The translations under genes were made by a program, and so were the position numbers. Positions 1-10,735 of a DNA stretch of 64,000 nucleotides are shown piece after piece. The notes beneath the pieces were generated by a model that did no database searches, was not told the origin of the DNA, and saw only the letters and a program-made list of their open reading frames with translations. Positions within the stretch are counted from its first letter, which is position 1. The number at the start of each line of letters is the position of its first letter. Source of the DNA: Calliphora vicina (taxonomy: Eukaryota > Arthropoda > Insecta > Diptera > Calliphoridae); the NCBI RefSeq assembly GCF_958450345.1, contig NC_088783.1:59062395-59126394 (forward strand). Direction: 5' to 3'.

Positions 1-864
1 TCTTTATTATAAACGTTATTTTTTTCCTGTTTTTATAACACAGATGAATCATTTTGTATGATGTTGTTTTGTTTTGTTTTTTTTTGGGTAAATTTTACAA
101 ATTTGCCGCTGTTTTTTAAGTAAAGGTTTTAGATTTCGCCAACTTGTTTTTTTTTCTTGGTTTAAATAAATTTTAATTTCAAAGATTTTATCTCTTGAAA
201 TGGCTTGGGCAGTCTTTAATTATAATTTAGTAATATTTGTTTATGAACAATAGTTACAAATCAAAAATCTTGAAAATAGACTTTGTAATAAACGAACTTG
301 ATCTTTTGAGGATTTTAAAAAATTTTAAATATTTTTTTTTAAATGTTATTGACTTATTTCTTGTAAAGACCGTTAACATTTAGATTTTTTTTTTTAATTT
401 TTCAAGTAATTTTTTTTTGTGATGACCATCTTATTTTGTTTATTATTTAATTAATAAAATTGAAAATTTTATGTTTCAAAATTTATGACTTTTGGTTTGT
501 TTTTTTTTCGTATTGGGTTATTTGCAAAATGGGGAGGGAGTAAGTCTTGGCTTAATTGTGATTTATTGGTTAATTATTTTAAGTTATATCCGGTTAAGTG
601 TGTAAATCATTTAAAACAAATGCTAATTTTTTATTGAAAATTTAATTTCTTTTGTTTTTTTGGCAAAATTTTATTGCATTTGAGCTGCTGCTGCTGGTGG
701 GGGTTGAATGCTTCAATCCAGTTTGTTAATTAGCCTGGTGTTTATTAGTAAAAGTAATCAATTTGTCTATAAAAATTAAAAAAAAGATTGTTTAAAAGTA
801 AAGTGAAGTGGCGTAAACAAAAATTTATTCATAATAAACACTTAATTGCAAGAAAAACAATTAA

Positions 865-903
865 AATACACTGCGTGGTAAAAGTAGAGACATGCAGTGT
901 ATT
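865..903. repeat. Perfect 10-bp inverted repeat, possible Tc1-like end remnant
   Basis: AATACACTGC (865-874) is followed 19 bases later by GCAGTGTATT (894-903). CACTGC is bounded by TA on both sides, as in Tc1-like terminal repeats with TA target duplications. The interior is too short to be an active element. Confidence 0.4.
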
Positions 904-1157
904 ATACCAGCTAAATACCGAGGAATAGTTGTCCATTTACTCATATTCGTTTCATTCAATAATAGAACTTTTTAATTATTAAAAACACTTTAAGGAATAT
1001 GTGTAAATTTCCTTATAAAAACCTATTTTGAAACATATTGAACTTTAAGGTCAAAAGGTTAAATAAGTTTCATGTTATGGCTTTATTTCATCTAAAATGG
1101 TAAGAGAAATTTATGAATTTTCTTATACAACAGTATTTTTAAAATTATTAAACCTTA

Positions 1158-1171
1158 AGGTCAAAAGGTCA
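1158..1171 (+). promoter_or_regulatory. AGGTCA direct repeat with 2-base spacer (DR2-like)
   Basis: AGGTCA-AA-AGGTCA matches the half-site arrangement bound by nuclear receptors. A near copy, AGGTCA-AA-AGGTTA, lies at 1048-1061. No promoter is identified nearby, so function is speculative. Confidence 0.25.
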
Positions 1172-2025
1172 AATTAACAAAATTTGTGAAAATTCCCGGA
1201 ATTTCTTTTGAATTTCTATATAAACGATAATTTTAAAAGATAATATTTCACATTATTACCTTAATTCATCAAAAAAATGGTCTAGTAATAGGTTTACAGC
1301 TAAAGTAAGAATTTTCATATTTAAACGTGCAGATCAAAAGGTTAAATTTCTTCTTATTATTTTATTTCCTTCGCAATTTGGTCGGGAAATAGTTACTGTT
1401 GCCTTAGCATTTCAAAATTTGTCTGTATTTCAAATATTTTTTATTATTCATTTAACCAACAATCAATCATCAGCGATTTTAGATCAAGGCATTTGATTTA
1501 AAGCAATATATCCATTCTAGGCGATTCTGTTTGAAACACTTTATGACTTGTAATAACAATAAAAAATAAAACAAATATAATTTGTTTATTCTTTAAAAGA
1601 AAAACAATAAAACAATTGAGTTTTTTTTATGAGCTGTTACTGATGGAATACAATACACAAGTACAGCAAAAGTTTAAATTGTTTACATTTCACCCTTCAA
1701 TCAAGGGGTTTTTATCAATAAATTTTGGAAAAATTTTGTAAGAAAATTCATGTTTTCAATTTTTATTTTACTAATTGTATAAAACATTTAAGAAAATGCT
1801 TCAAATTATTAGACAAGTTGGTGTAAATGAATTTTTCATGTTGTCTAATAATTTTTAAAAATTTTAAAAAAATATTTTAATGTAAGTTTGAAGTTTGAAG
1901 TCTGGAGGTCACAGTTCATTATGGAAAATTGTAATGATTTCCACATGTCTAACATAAATTTTATTATTTGCTTACCTTTAAAGATGATTAGGAAAATTTA
2001 TAATTTTATGCAATTCCTAGTCTAT

Positions 2026-2175
2026 TTAGCTATATGTGTGTGTGTAAATCACTCTCGCGTCCAAAATATAAAACCGAAATTGTTGAGATTCATATAAAAT
2101 GTTTAGAATTGTCCTAAACAGTGTGGTTTAGAAACTCAGCAAAATTGATTTAGTTGAAACAAAGTTATGAACAAA
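2026..2175. repeat. Direct repeat, left copy flanking mariner 1
   Basis: About 145 bases are shared with 2878-3022 in the same orientation. Shared landmarks are TGTGTGTAAATCA, CCTAAACAGT and TTGAAACAAAGTTAT. The sequence resembles a dispersed fly repeat; the family is not named. Confidence 0.7.
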
Positions 2176-2194
2176 AATTTCACTTTGAAATATT

Positions 2195-2886
2195 CATTGT
2201 TTGACCTAAAGATGAGTTTTTTTTAAATTTTTAGCTTTTATTTTGTAACATTTGTACAATATAAAGTTATTAAAAGTATTGGATATTGTTAGCTATGACC
2301 TTTTCCCATCTTTCTGACAACATATAGATTTCGAGCCAAAAGTACTAATCATCTTTTATGGTCAAGAACGAATCAAAGCAATTTCGGATAATCTGTTCCA
2401 AAGTGAAGCGTAACCCAGAGAGAGTATCGATCGAAACAAATTGTATTCGGACGGGGTAAGGTCTGGACTACTTCTGCCCAACCACTTCATTACATACAAT
2501 CTCTTATGCTTTGGGCTATCGTCGATTTTTCATCCCAAATAATGATTCGGTGCAAAAATGATTTTCTTTTATAGTGTTCAAGCATCATTTCGGATATGTA
2601 AAATCGTGTTTCAAGTTCTCTCGGCTTCAATTCGTATGGTACACAATATCCCAATGATTTTGCAATCTCTTGTTGAGTTTGACAATAATCTTCATGGAAC
2701 AATGCCTCAAATTTTTGGTCTTCAAACTTTTTTGGCAGACCTGGGAGATATTTGTCTTCCGTGTCAAAATCACCACTTATAAACCGAACAATGGATCATT
2801 CACCATTCGATGAAACACATTCACCATAAGCTTTGACAAGCAATCGGTGAGCTTCAGAGGCAATTCTAACTCTTTTTGGCTATAAC
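2195..2886 (-). mobile_element. Mariner copy 1, decayed
   Basis: The minus strand encodes mariner transposase fragments: QTQQEIAKSLG, a gap, then VPYELKPRELETRFYISEMM and LEHYKRKSFLHRIIIWDEK. The last block carries the D of the first catalytic Asp motif (usually TGDEKW). The left end is a degraded terminal repeat, and the end near 2886 runs into the flanking repeat. Frameshifts and deletions make it inactive. It belongs to the same family as copies 2-4. Confidence 0.8.
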
Positions 2887-3022
2887 TGTGTGTATAAATC
2901 AATCTCACATCCGAAATATTAAATCGAAATTGCCAAGATTCATCTAAAATGTTTACTATTAACCTAAACAGTTGGGTATTGAAATTCAGCATAATTGGTT
3001 CAGTTGAAACAAAGTTATCCAG
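2878..3022. repeat. Direct repeat, right copy flanking mariner 1
   Basis: Second copy of the repeat at 2026-2175, with roughly 80% matching bases by eye. Confidence 0.7.
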
Positions 3023-3179
3023 CAAAATGTGAGACAACCTCGGAACATTTTTTTAGTTTTTTAACATTTTAGATCTTCGTAACGCATTTTTATTTGTTCT
3101 GGCGAGAATTTCGAACGATAAGTTTTTACACTCTTGCCAAAAATTTCATTGGGGAGAATACTTCACATACATATGTTTG

Positions 3180-3338
3180 TGACTTCAAAAAACCTCAAAA
3201 AGCTCCCTAAAGTATGCAGTACAAATTTAGATATTTTATTTGCAAATAAATAAGAACTGGCTGGTGTGCGTGGGTTGGAGAAACTTGAAGAAGTAACATT
3301 AGTAAATGCTACCGGGCGAAGCCGGGGCGATCAACTAG
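3180..3338 (+). mobile_element. Helitron 3' end fragment
   Basis: The last 155 or so bases match the Helitron at 43012-43334 read on its minus strand: AAAGCTCCCTAA, GAGAAACTTGAAGAA, then the GC-rich hairpin CCGGGCGAAGCCGG and the terminal CTAG followed by T (3339). The 5' part diverges, so the copy is truncated or recombined. Confidence 0.75.
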
Positions 3339-3339
3339 T

Positions 3340-4395
3340 TATTTATACAATTGATCAATTAAATGCTCTCATAAGTAACACAAGGGGTAAGGGCTCTATT
3401 AAAGATTTCAAAAGACGCTGATAGAGCAGAAGTGCTTGTTTACTTCTACTTGAAAGTGATAATTTCTTAATTTATATTTAAGGAGCAGGGAACAAAAGTT
3501 GTTTAAAATGAAACAATGTTTAAAAAAACTACAATTATTCTGCTTTTACTAAATCAATCGCTATTTAGCTATTTTATGAACTGATCTAAGTGTTTATTTC
3601 TTTAAAATAAAACGTTTAAAGTTTCAATAAAAGGTGTGTCTTTAACACCAGTTTTTCAAACCCTTAAAAGAGAAGACAGCCACAGAGTTTCTAAATATGC
3701 ATTTAAATATATTGATTTAAAATTTTTTACGCTGCAAATTATACATATTCATGTTTTTATTTTTTGTTTTGTATATAATTTAATTAAAGTGCATAATATT
3801 GTAGGTTTTTGTTACCAGTTTCATATTTTTTTTTTAATAATCTGGTTTATAAGCAGCGTATAATTTCAGCTTTACACCTGCGTTTGTTATTTATTTTTTT
3901 TTCTTCATGACTTTTCTTACATGTTTAAAGTTAGTAAAAAAACAGCTAAGAAAAAAGGGCTTGCATTCGAAGCATTTTATTAAAGTTTTCTACAGCTGAT
4001 TATAGCAATTTGTTACATACTATATAGTTTATGGATTGTGGTTATGTGATTGTGTCTGACAATTTTTAAAGAAAGTTGCATATAATTTTTAAAAGTTTTT
4101 TTTTGAATTCGTTATAACTATAACTTTAAAATGGTAATAGTTATTTATTTTATAAAATCATATACAACATACTCACTTGGCTTTGGAACGCATTAATTAT
4201 TATGTTTCTCTTTTAGTTTTATGTTTTTATTTTTTTTTTTTGCTTTTTCCACTTTTAAGGAAAATAGTGCAATTTTTATTCACCGAAAGTTAAAATGTTA
4301 GTAAAAATTAAATCTAAGAAGGAATATTTGTAATAAGTTTTAAAGAATTAAGTGTTATTTGTTTCTTAATTTAAATTTATTTTAATATTTTTGAA
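3340..4395. other. AT-rich non-coding DNA
   Basis: Nothing beyond homopolymer runs and short stop-to-stop frames was seen. Confidence 0.6.
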
Positions 4396-4832
4396 AAGAA
4401 GACACAATTTCCTTTCAAATGATATATAAAATGTCTCTCTATGTTATAAACATCACAAATTAAAGGACTCGAAGAATATAGCCCAGCTAAATTTCTCTTT
4501 CTTTCATTCAATAAATATTCCATTTTATAGTGAGCTTTGCTGAGATGTCTCTTTTCGTCTCTTTTACACATATTAGCTTTAGACTAGAGCCAGGCACACA
4601 CATGCAAGGAGTTGTAATGTACAAGAGAGAGAGAGTGAAGAAATGCAACAAACAAACAACATTTCGTTCAATGCTAAAGCAAAAAAACGAGCAACGACAC
4701 GACATTGTCGTATGAATGCGAATGATTTCCTTTAATACATGAGCATGTGTAGGTGTGAGAGCAAGATAAACAAATGCATGCAGCTGCATTTTAATGGTAA
4801 AGCATACTTTTAGGCAGTATTAATTACTAACA
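4396..4832. repeat. 430-bp dispersed repeat, copy 1
   Basis: Matches 6541-6994 in the same orientation over nearly its whole length. Shared landmarks are GATATATAAAATGTCTC, TTTAGACTAGAGCCAG, GTACAAGAGAGAGAGAG, ACGACACGACAT and AGCATACTTTTAGGC. No coding capacity or clear terminal repeats were seen; it is an unclassified element or segmental duplication. Confidence 0.8.
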
Positions 4833-6540
4833 AGTCATAAAAAATATGTTCTTGTAATAACTTCACTTTTAAAATGTGTCTATTTGAAAGCAAAATAATA
4901 TTTTATTTACCATCAACTATTTATTTTTGAGTGTATTTTTTCTTTACAGTCTAAGTACCTGTGAATTAGGTCTTGATTTAATTTATAGTTTCACACTACT
5001 GATGTTTTTTTTTTTTTAATTTGTCTACATATTGTATTCATGTCGTTGCATGTTCTTTTTTATTAGTTTTTTTCCCCCTCAAATTATAATTTTATCATAC
5101 ATTATTCGCACGTTCTTGACTTGAATTAAAATAAAAATTTTAATTTTAGTTTTTCCCCATCATCATCATTTCAACGTCGTCATTGTCTACCTTATTTTTT
5201 GCTGTTATCAAAAATAGAACATCTTTATTTCTTGTTGAAGCTCTGGTTTCTTTTGATATTCTAGCAGGTGATTATAATTTGAAAAAAAAATATATATAAA
5301 AAAGGCACAATAACAAAACAATGTTTAATAAAAGTTCATATTCCTTCATATGCTTAATAATATAGAATTATTATATTTTATATATTTAGAAATTATAGAC
5401 GTTTCATGTTTGACATTTGATTTTTTCTGTTTTAATTCTGTTCTTGAGATTTAATATGAAAATAGTTGATGTTAATTATAGCAGTTTCTATAAAGACTTT
5501 GACACTTGTTTGATGTCATAAAAAGCCTGATGGAAATGTATTTGTTATTAAAGTTATAAGAAAAGGTTATTTATAAATTCAGATAATAAGTAAAAATGTT
5601 ATAATCAGAACATATAAAGAAATGAAATTGAAATTGTAGAAGTCTTAAGGTTAAATGATTGAATTTAATAATATAGTAGAGACACTTACCTTTCCCCAAA
5701 TTAACTAAAACTAAGCAAAAATTAATAAATTTCTAATGATTGTTTATAAATCAAAAGATTTGCAAACATTTTTATGAAAATATAACATTTTTTCTTTTGA
5801 AATTTAAAATAAAATTTATGTGATCTTGAATCTCACTTTTAAGTTGAGACAACAACCAACCATTGCAAAACTAAAATTCCTTTAAAATTCCCATAATTAT
5901 TTTTAATTAAAAAAAAAAACAAAAGAAAGTAAAAAATCAGCCGTATTTAAACAGATTTCAAGGTTATACAAACAACCATAATTTTGTTTCGTTTTTTTTT
6001 TTGCTTTGTTCAACAAAAATTACCAAAGAAATTATTGTAAATTATCTCTTTATTACATGTTTATGGTTTTTTTCTTTCTTCATTTCTTTTGGTCGAACAA
6101 ACTGCAAAACCAAATCACCTTGAATTTGTTAAATTATCTTAAAACATTTGTACCGCCACCACCAACACCACCACCACACTGACTCACTGCCAGCAGCACC
6201 ATACTCACCTGTGTGCTGCAAAAATAAAACACAAAACAAAAACATTTTAAAAACGAAAAGAAATTTGTTGAAAAAAAAAATGATAATTATTGTAATTTAC
6301 ACATTATAAACTGACGATTTAATCTTTTTTTTTTAAATGTAAACTATATGTACAAAGAGAAAAAAGCTTAATGTTAAAGAAAACAAAACAAAACTGCTTA
6401 AGTTTTCCAAAGAAAATTTGAATTTTGTTCGTAAATGATAAGAGAACAGTGGGAACAAAGTCTTAAGTGTTAGCAATAATGTGTAATATTTAAACTGGAA
6501 TCACATTATTACAGTTATTTAATAATTTAATCACCATCGA
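4833..6540. other. AT-rich non-coding DNA
   Basis: Mostly low-complexity sequence. On the minus strand near 6205-6235 a TTTTTGCAG acceptor and a GTGAGT donor lie only 7 bases apart (see findings). No gene is supported. Confidence 0.55.
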
Positions 6541-6994
6541 AAGACACAATTCCTATTCAATTGATATATAAAATGTCTCCTTATCTTTTACATATCTCAA
6601 ACTAAGAACATAGCCTAGCTAAATTTCTCCTTCTGGTTTCATTCAATAAATATTCTATTGCATACTTATTGAACTTTGCTTGGATGTCTCTTTATGTCTC
6701 TCTTTTACATACTAGCTTTAGACTAGAGCCAGACACATACATCCAAGCAGAAGTAATGTACAAGAGAGAGAGAGAGAAGAAAGGCATTAAGCAAACAATT
6801 AAACATTTCGTTCAATAATAAAGCAAGAAACGAGCGACGACACGACATCTTCCTATGAATGCGAATGGGTTTCTTCAATGAGCATTCGCAGAATGTGAGA
6901 GCAAGATAAACAAATGCATGTAGCCATTTTATTATACATTGCTCTATATTTGACTACTAAAGCATACTTTTAGGCTGTATTAATTACTAACTAA
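6541..6994. repeat. 430-bp dispersed repeat, copy 2
   Basis: Second copy of the element at 4396-4832, about 2.1 kb away. It ends at the point where the mini-me-like repeat begins. Confidence 0.8.
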
Positions 6995-7590
6995 TGCTAA
7001 TCAAAACGGATTTGTAGCATATCAAAATATTGGTCGCAGACCCACATTAGTTAATATATTCTGAATCCTCATAAGATTTAAGGCGATCTAGCTATGTCCG
7101 TCCGTCTGTCTGTTGAAAACACGATAGAGCCCCAACGAATGGAGCTAAATGGATGAACTTTTCCACAAATACTCTTTGTTGATAAGATTTCTTTGGGTTT
7201 GAAAATGAAGTCCATGATTTCATTTCGCTCCCATACAAATGTCCCTCTGCATAATGTTTGAACAGTAATAAATATGTTGATTATGCGGCAATCCTAATAA
7301 AATTTTGTACAAATTTATTCTAAGTACTCTAAAATACTGTAATATTGGACTGTAAATTATGGAGAAAATCGGACAACAATTGTACCTAGTCCGCATTTAA
7401 GGTCCCCCTTAGAAAATAACTTGAACATTCATAATTGTCTTATAATAATTAATATCGTGATGAAATTCGACATAAACAAATTTTATACGAACCTAAATCT
7501 TTCTACCAACTTTTGTGAGGATTGGTCCCCATATAACACCTATTTCAGAAAAATATTTTATTGTCACATATTGGTGGTGGGTATCTTGTT
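6995..7590. mobile_element. Fly dispersed repeat with mini-me-like core, copy B
   Basis: The block around 7018-7112 (AGACCCACATTAGTTAATAT, then CTAGCTATGTCCGTCCG) is the reverse complement of 19275-19370 in copy A. The GGTGGTGGGTAT at 7573-7584 resembles the inverted end of copy A. The GTCCGTCTGTCTG core is common to mini-me/DINE-like repeats of Diptera; exact family assignment needs a library search. Confidence 0.6.
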
Positions 7591-8996
7591 TTCTTTCCAA
7601 ATATTATTTGGTATCCAACCACTGTGCCCCACCAACAGCGAACAAGTCAAGCATTGAATTGTAACAACGTGTTGAATTTACAATGAAGCTCATTATTTTT
7701 ATCAGCTGCCAAGTGGAAAAATTAATTATATTTAAAATTTGTTTTTTTGCATTTTTTTCCATACATTATTTTGTTTGGTTTCCTTTGGCAAATTGTCGCC
7801 CCTACGGGCTGTCAAAACTTGAAAAAGCAGCTCAGAGTACCTACATGAAACTTACTGACTCAAACTAATTTAAATTTATTTTATTTATTGAGTTCAAAAA
7901 AGTAATAAATTGCCAAAAAAAAAAACAGCAAAATTTGTAATCATTATTTTATTAATTTTTATGATGCTGCTCATAAACTGTTGCTGCTACCATATATTAT
8001 AAGTTAATAATGTTAGTTGGTGGCTGCTGCTGCTTTAAATTTTAAATGATGTTAAAAAAATTACATGACCTTGCTTAAGCTTTCAGTTTTCTTTATTACA
8101 AAAAGTAATTTTGATTAAACACAAACTGTTGATTCAATTTCCCATAGCCTACATTAAGGTTCCTTTAAATTTAAATCATTATCAGTAATATTGCAAAACT
8201 CTTAATGGAAAATTCAATTTCAATCTTTAATTTTTGTTTTTCCCTACTTAGGCAGCTTTGTTTGTACTGCACAGAGACCAGCGCCAGCCAGACTTGTTAG
8301 TACTATTTAAGTAGTATCTATCTCACTCTCTGACGCCTTGTCTTATCTTTTTTCATTTAAAAAGAGTTGAGAACGAAATTGAAATTGACAAAACTTAATT
8401 GAAAATTAACAATGTATGTCAGTAGGCTGTTGTTTATTTGCTTGTTTTGTTTTGTCTTTAAACAAAGTCTTCTTGCAATATGGGTCATATATTAATCTCT
8501 CATTTCCCAATTATAAAGTGATCATTTCAATTAAGATAAAAAAAAAATATATGTCAAGCCATAAACAAACAACAAATATAATTAATTATATCAATCAGTC
8601 TAAAAGACAGAGATAAAAGATCATTAATATTGTAGCACAGAAGAGCGAAAGAGTAAAAGATTGTAAAAGATTGTTTTGGGAGGGATTGATTTGCAAAACA
8701 AAATTAAAATATTGCTAAATACTAAAAATTTTTTGTACATTAGATTAGTAAGTTGCATAAAAGAACAATATCATACATAGTCTTATGATTTCATAGTGTA
8801 TTCTGGTAAAAATAGAGTTAAAATCTACTAAACATCGAATGTTATGACATTGTATGTATAACTTCCCCCTTACGCTCTATTAAGAGGCATAGAAGGCACC
8901 TAAAATCATGATCAAGACTAAGAAATATCCATGACTTTCTCATACACTATGTAAACTAACATAGAAATTTTCTAAAAAGTGAATAAATTCATCTTA
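7591..8996. other. Non-coding stretch with one candidate exon
   Basis: AT-rich apart from a richer island at 8252-8340 (see the candidate exon) and a short frame ending PYGLSKLEKAAQSTYMKL near 7800-7868. The latter has no splice signal in front of it and was not called. Confidence 0.5.
8252..8314 (+). CDS. Candidate short terminal exon (unassigned)
   Basis: A good acceptor (TTTTTCCCTACTTAG, ending 8251) is followed by 20 sense codons, AALFVLHRDQRQPDLLVLFK, then TAG. Base composition is clearly richer in G+C than the flanks. I do not recognise the peptide. No upstream exon can be linked to it, so this may be chance. Confidence 0.2.
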   Translation, partial: AALFVLHRDQRQPDLLVLFK

Positions 8997-8998
8997 GG

Positions 8999-9072
8999 GT
9001 TCCTCGTTAGGCTAGATAATAGTGTTCTGGGCTATCAATCTGAGGGTTGCGGGTTCGATTCCCGCCAGAAAC
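8999..9072 (+). mobile_element. tRNA-like sequence, probably the head of a SINE or a tRNA pseudogene
   Basis: A perfect T-arm (GCGGG-TTCGATT-CCCGC, 9049-9065) gives an intact B box. The 3' acceptor CAGAAAC (9066-9072) pairs imperfectly with GTTCCTC at 8999. The D-arm and anticodon arm are decayed. At 74 bases it has tRNA length, but it lacks the pairing of a working tRNA, and the following sequence could be a SINE body. Confidence 0.55.
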
Positions 9073-9269
9073 TCAGGGTCTATCTGCAGACAAGCAAAAA
9101 GCTTCGCAATTTGTGTTTGTTAAAAAAAATATCCACAAAGATAGCAAATAAGGGGTACACTTATTTTAAAAATTCAAAAAATGAAATACATTCAAGAAAA
9201 GAAAGGGTTATTCATTTAGAGATTTTTTTAACTTTAAATAAAACACTCAAAATAGCATTGGATGTAGGA

Positions 9270-10735
9270 ATCTTGATTATGACCCTAAAAAACAATCCGT
9301 GCCATTTACTTTTTAAACGGCCAGACTTGATGGTAGATGGTCCATTCGGAAGGTCCAATTTTCGACCACTCCTTCCAGCAGTGCTACCGATATCTAGCGA
9401 ATTACACGAGTAATGTTGGCTTCCAAGTCTTGAATCGCAGATGCATTGTCGACGGAGACTTCGATAGCACATTCTAGGTGGCCAGTTGATAGGTTCGGAA
9501 CGTGGAATTAGAGAATGTCGGTGAAGGGCACGAAAAACATTTCTCCATAATGTATTGTCGAACAGTACTGAATTTGTTGTTGGACCAAAAAGAGATGAAA
9601 ATAGGTTTTTCTTTGCATTGGACAACCTCTGACCTTCTCATATATTTACGGGCAGATATTGAACTCAAAATAAGCATAGACCTTGCTATTTTTTTCTATT
9701 ACCCCTCTTACACGATTTGTTGCAGTTGCTTTCTAGTCTTTCCCATGGAAGACCCAAATAACACGAAATGCAATGCTGTTAAATCACACGATCTATGGGG
9801 CCAAATCTGATCACCGAAGCGAGAGAGTACTTTAGGGGGAAATGTTTCATGTAGTAACTGAATTGTATCATCGGTAACACATTGAAACCAGAGAGTACTT
9901 TAATGGGAAATGTCTTGTGTAGTAAATGAATTGTTTCATTGGTAACAGTCTCTGCTCATTTTTCGAAAAAGTGTGCTCCCATGACGGTTTCAATTCAAAA
10001 TTCTCACCAAACTGTGACATGTTGCGGATGCATTTGTTTTTCGACAATCACATGTGGGTTCTATGAACCATAAACGTCTAAATTTTGATTAACAAAGTCA
10101 TCAAGGTGAAAATATTCTTCATCATTTAGAATGATTTTGCTCGAAAATCAGCATCCACTTGTTGATGTTCGGTGCATGATCAGTAATTGAAAACACAATC
10201 AGACTTGTGAAAAATAGGCAGAAAAACAGCGAAAGTGCGGTCCAAAGTTGTCTCCCGCCCATAATTTTCGTCAAAACAGTGATATGTTGTGTATGCATTC
10301 GTTTTTCGATATTCACATTGTGGGTATCTGAACCCCAATTGCGACAATTTTGTCGACGAAGTCATCAAGGTGAAAATTTGCATCACTAGCTCAAAAAATC
10401 AGTATTCACTTGTTGATGTTCAATAATCCATTCAACAAACTCTCTTCGCTGGACATGTTCATTAGTCTTCCATATTTGTGTCAATTGATCTTTGTAAGCA
10501 TGACAACGCAGATCTTCCCTACACAACGTTCAATTGGCTTCCCTAGAACTTGTTTTTGTGCGATCAGAAGGTTCAGTATCAATCAATTGTAGTAATGTCC
10601 CTGAAATTTTCTATTAATCTCTTCACAGTTGGCTCTCACATTCTCATACACTACTTCGATATTGACATTTGAAGTTTCAGTATCAATCAATTGTAGCAAT
10701 CTCCTTGAATTGTTATATTGATCTCTTCTTAGTTT
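9270..10735 (-). mobile_element. Tc1/mariner-superfamily transposon, decayed, with a duplicated interior
   Basis: Minus-strand reading gives transposase blocks in order: NVNIEVVYENV near 10670, FHLDDFV-type and IVEKQMH-type blocks near 10300-10400 and again near 10040-10110, then PINWPPRMC near 9480, and VENWTFRMDHL near 9340-9370. The NWPPR block normally precedes the third catalytic Asp (CDLTPLDYF), which is deleted here. The middle is present twice (9821-9875 with 9888-9947; 9985-10165 with 10255-10425), so two copies are nested or one is internally duplicated. Confidence 0.75.

Larger units (their letters stand above)
1..2025. other. AT-rich non-coding DNA
   Basis: Poly-T and poly-A runs and many stops in all frames; no exon or gene is supported. 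A 10-bp stem hairpin (865-903) and AGGTCA-type direct repeats (1048-1061, 1158-1171) are listed separately. Confidence 0.7.

Noticed and set aside
8999..9072. Functional tRNA gene
   Set aside because: The T-arm is perfect, but the acceptor stem has mismatches and the anticodon arm does not pair well, so a SINE head or pseudogene is likelier.
8979..9413. 144-codon + strand frame
   Set aside because: It runs through the tRNA-like sequence and across the antisense of a transposase remnant; composition and content show no protein of its own.
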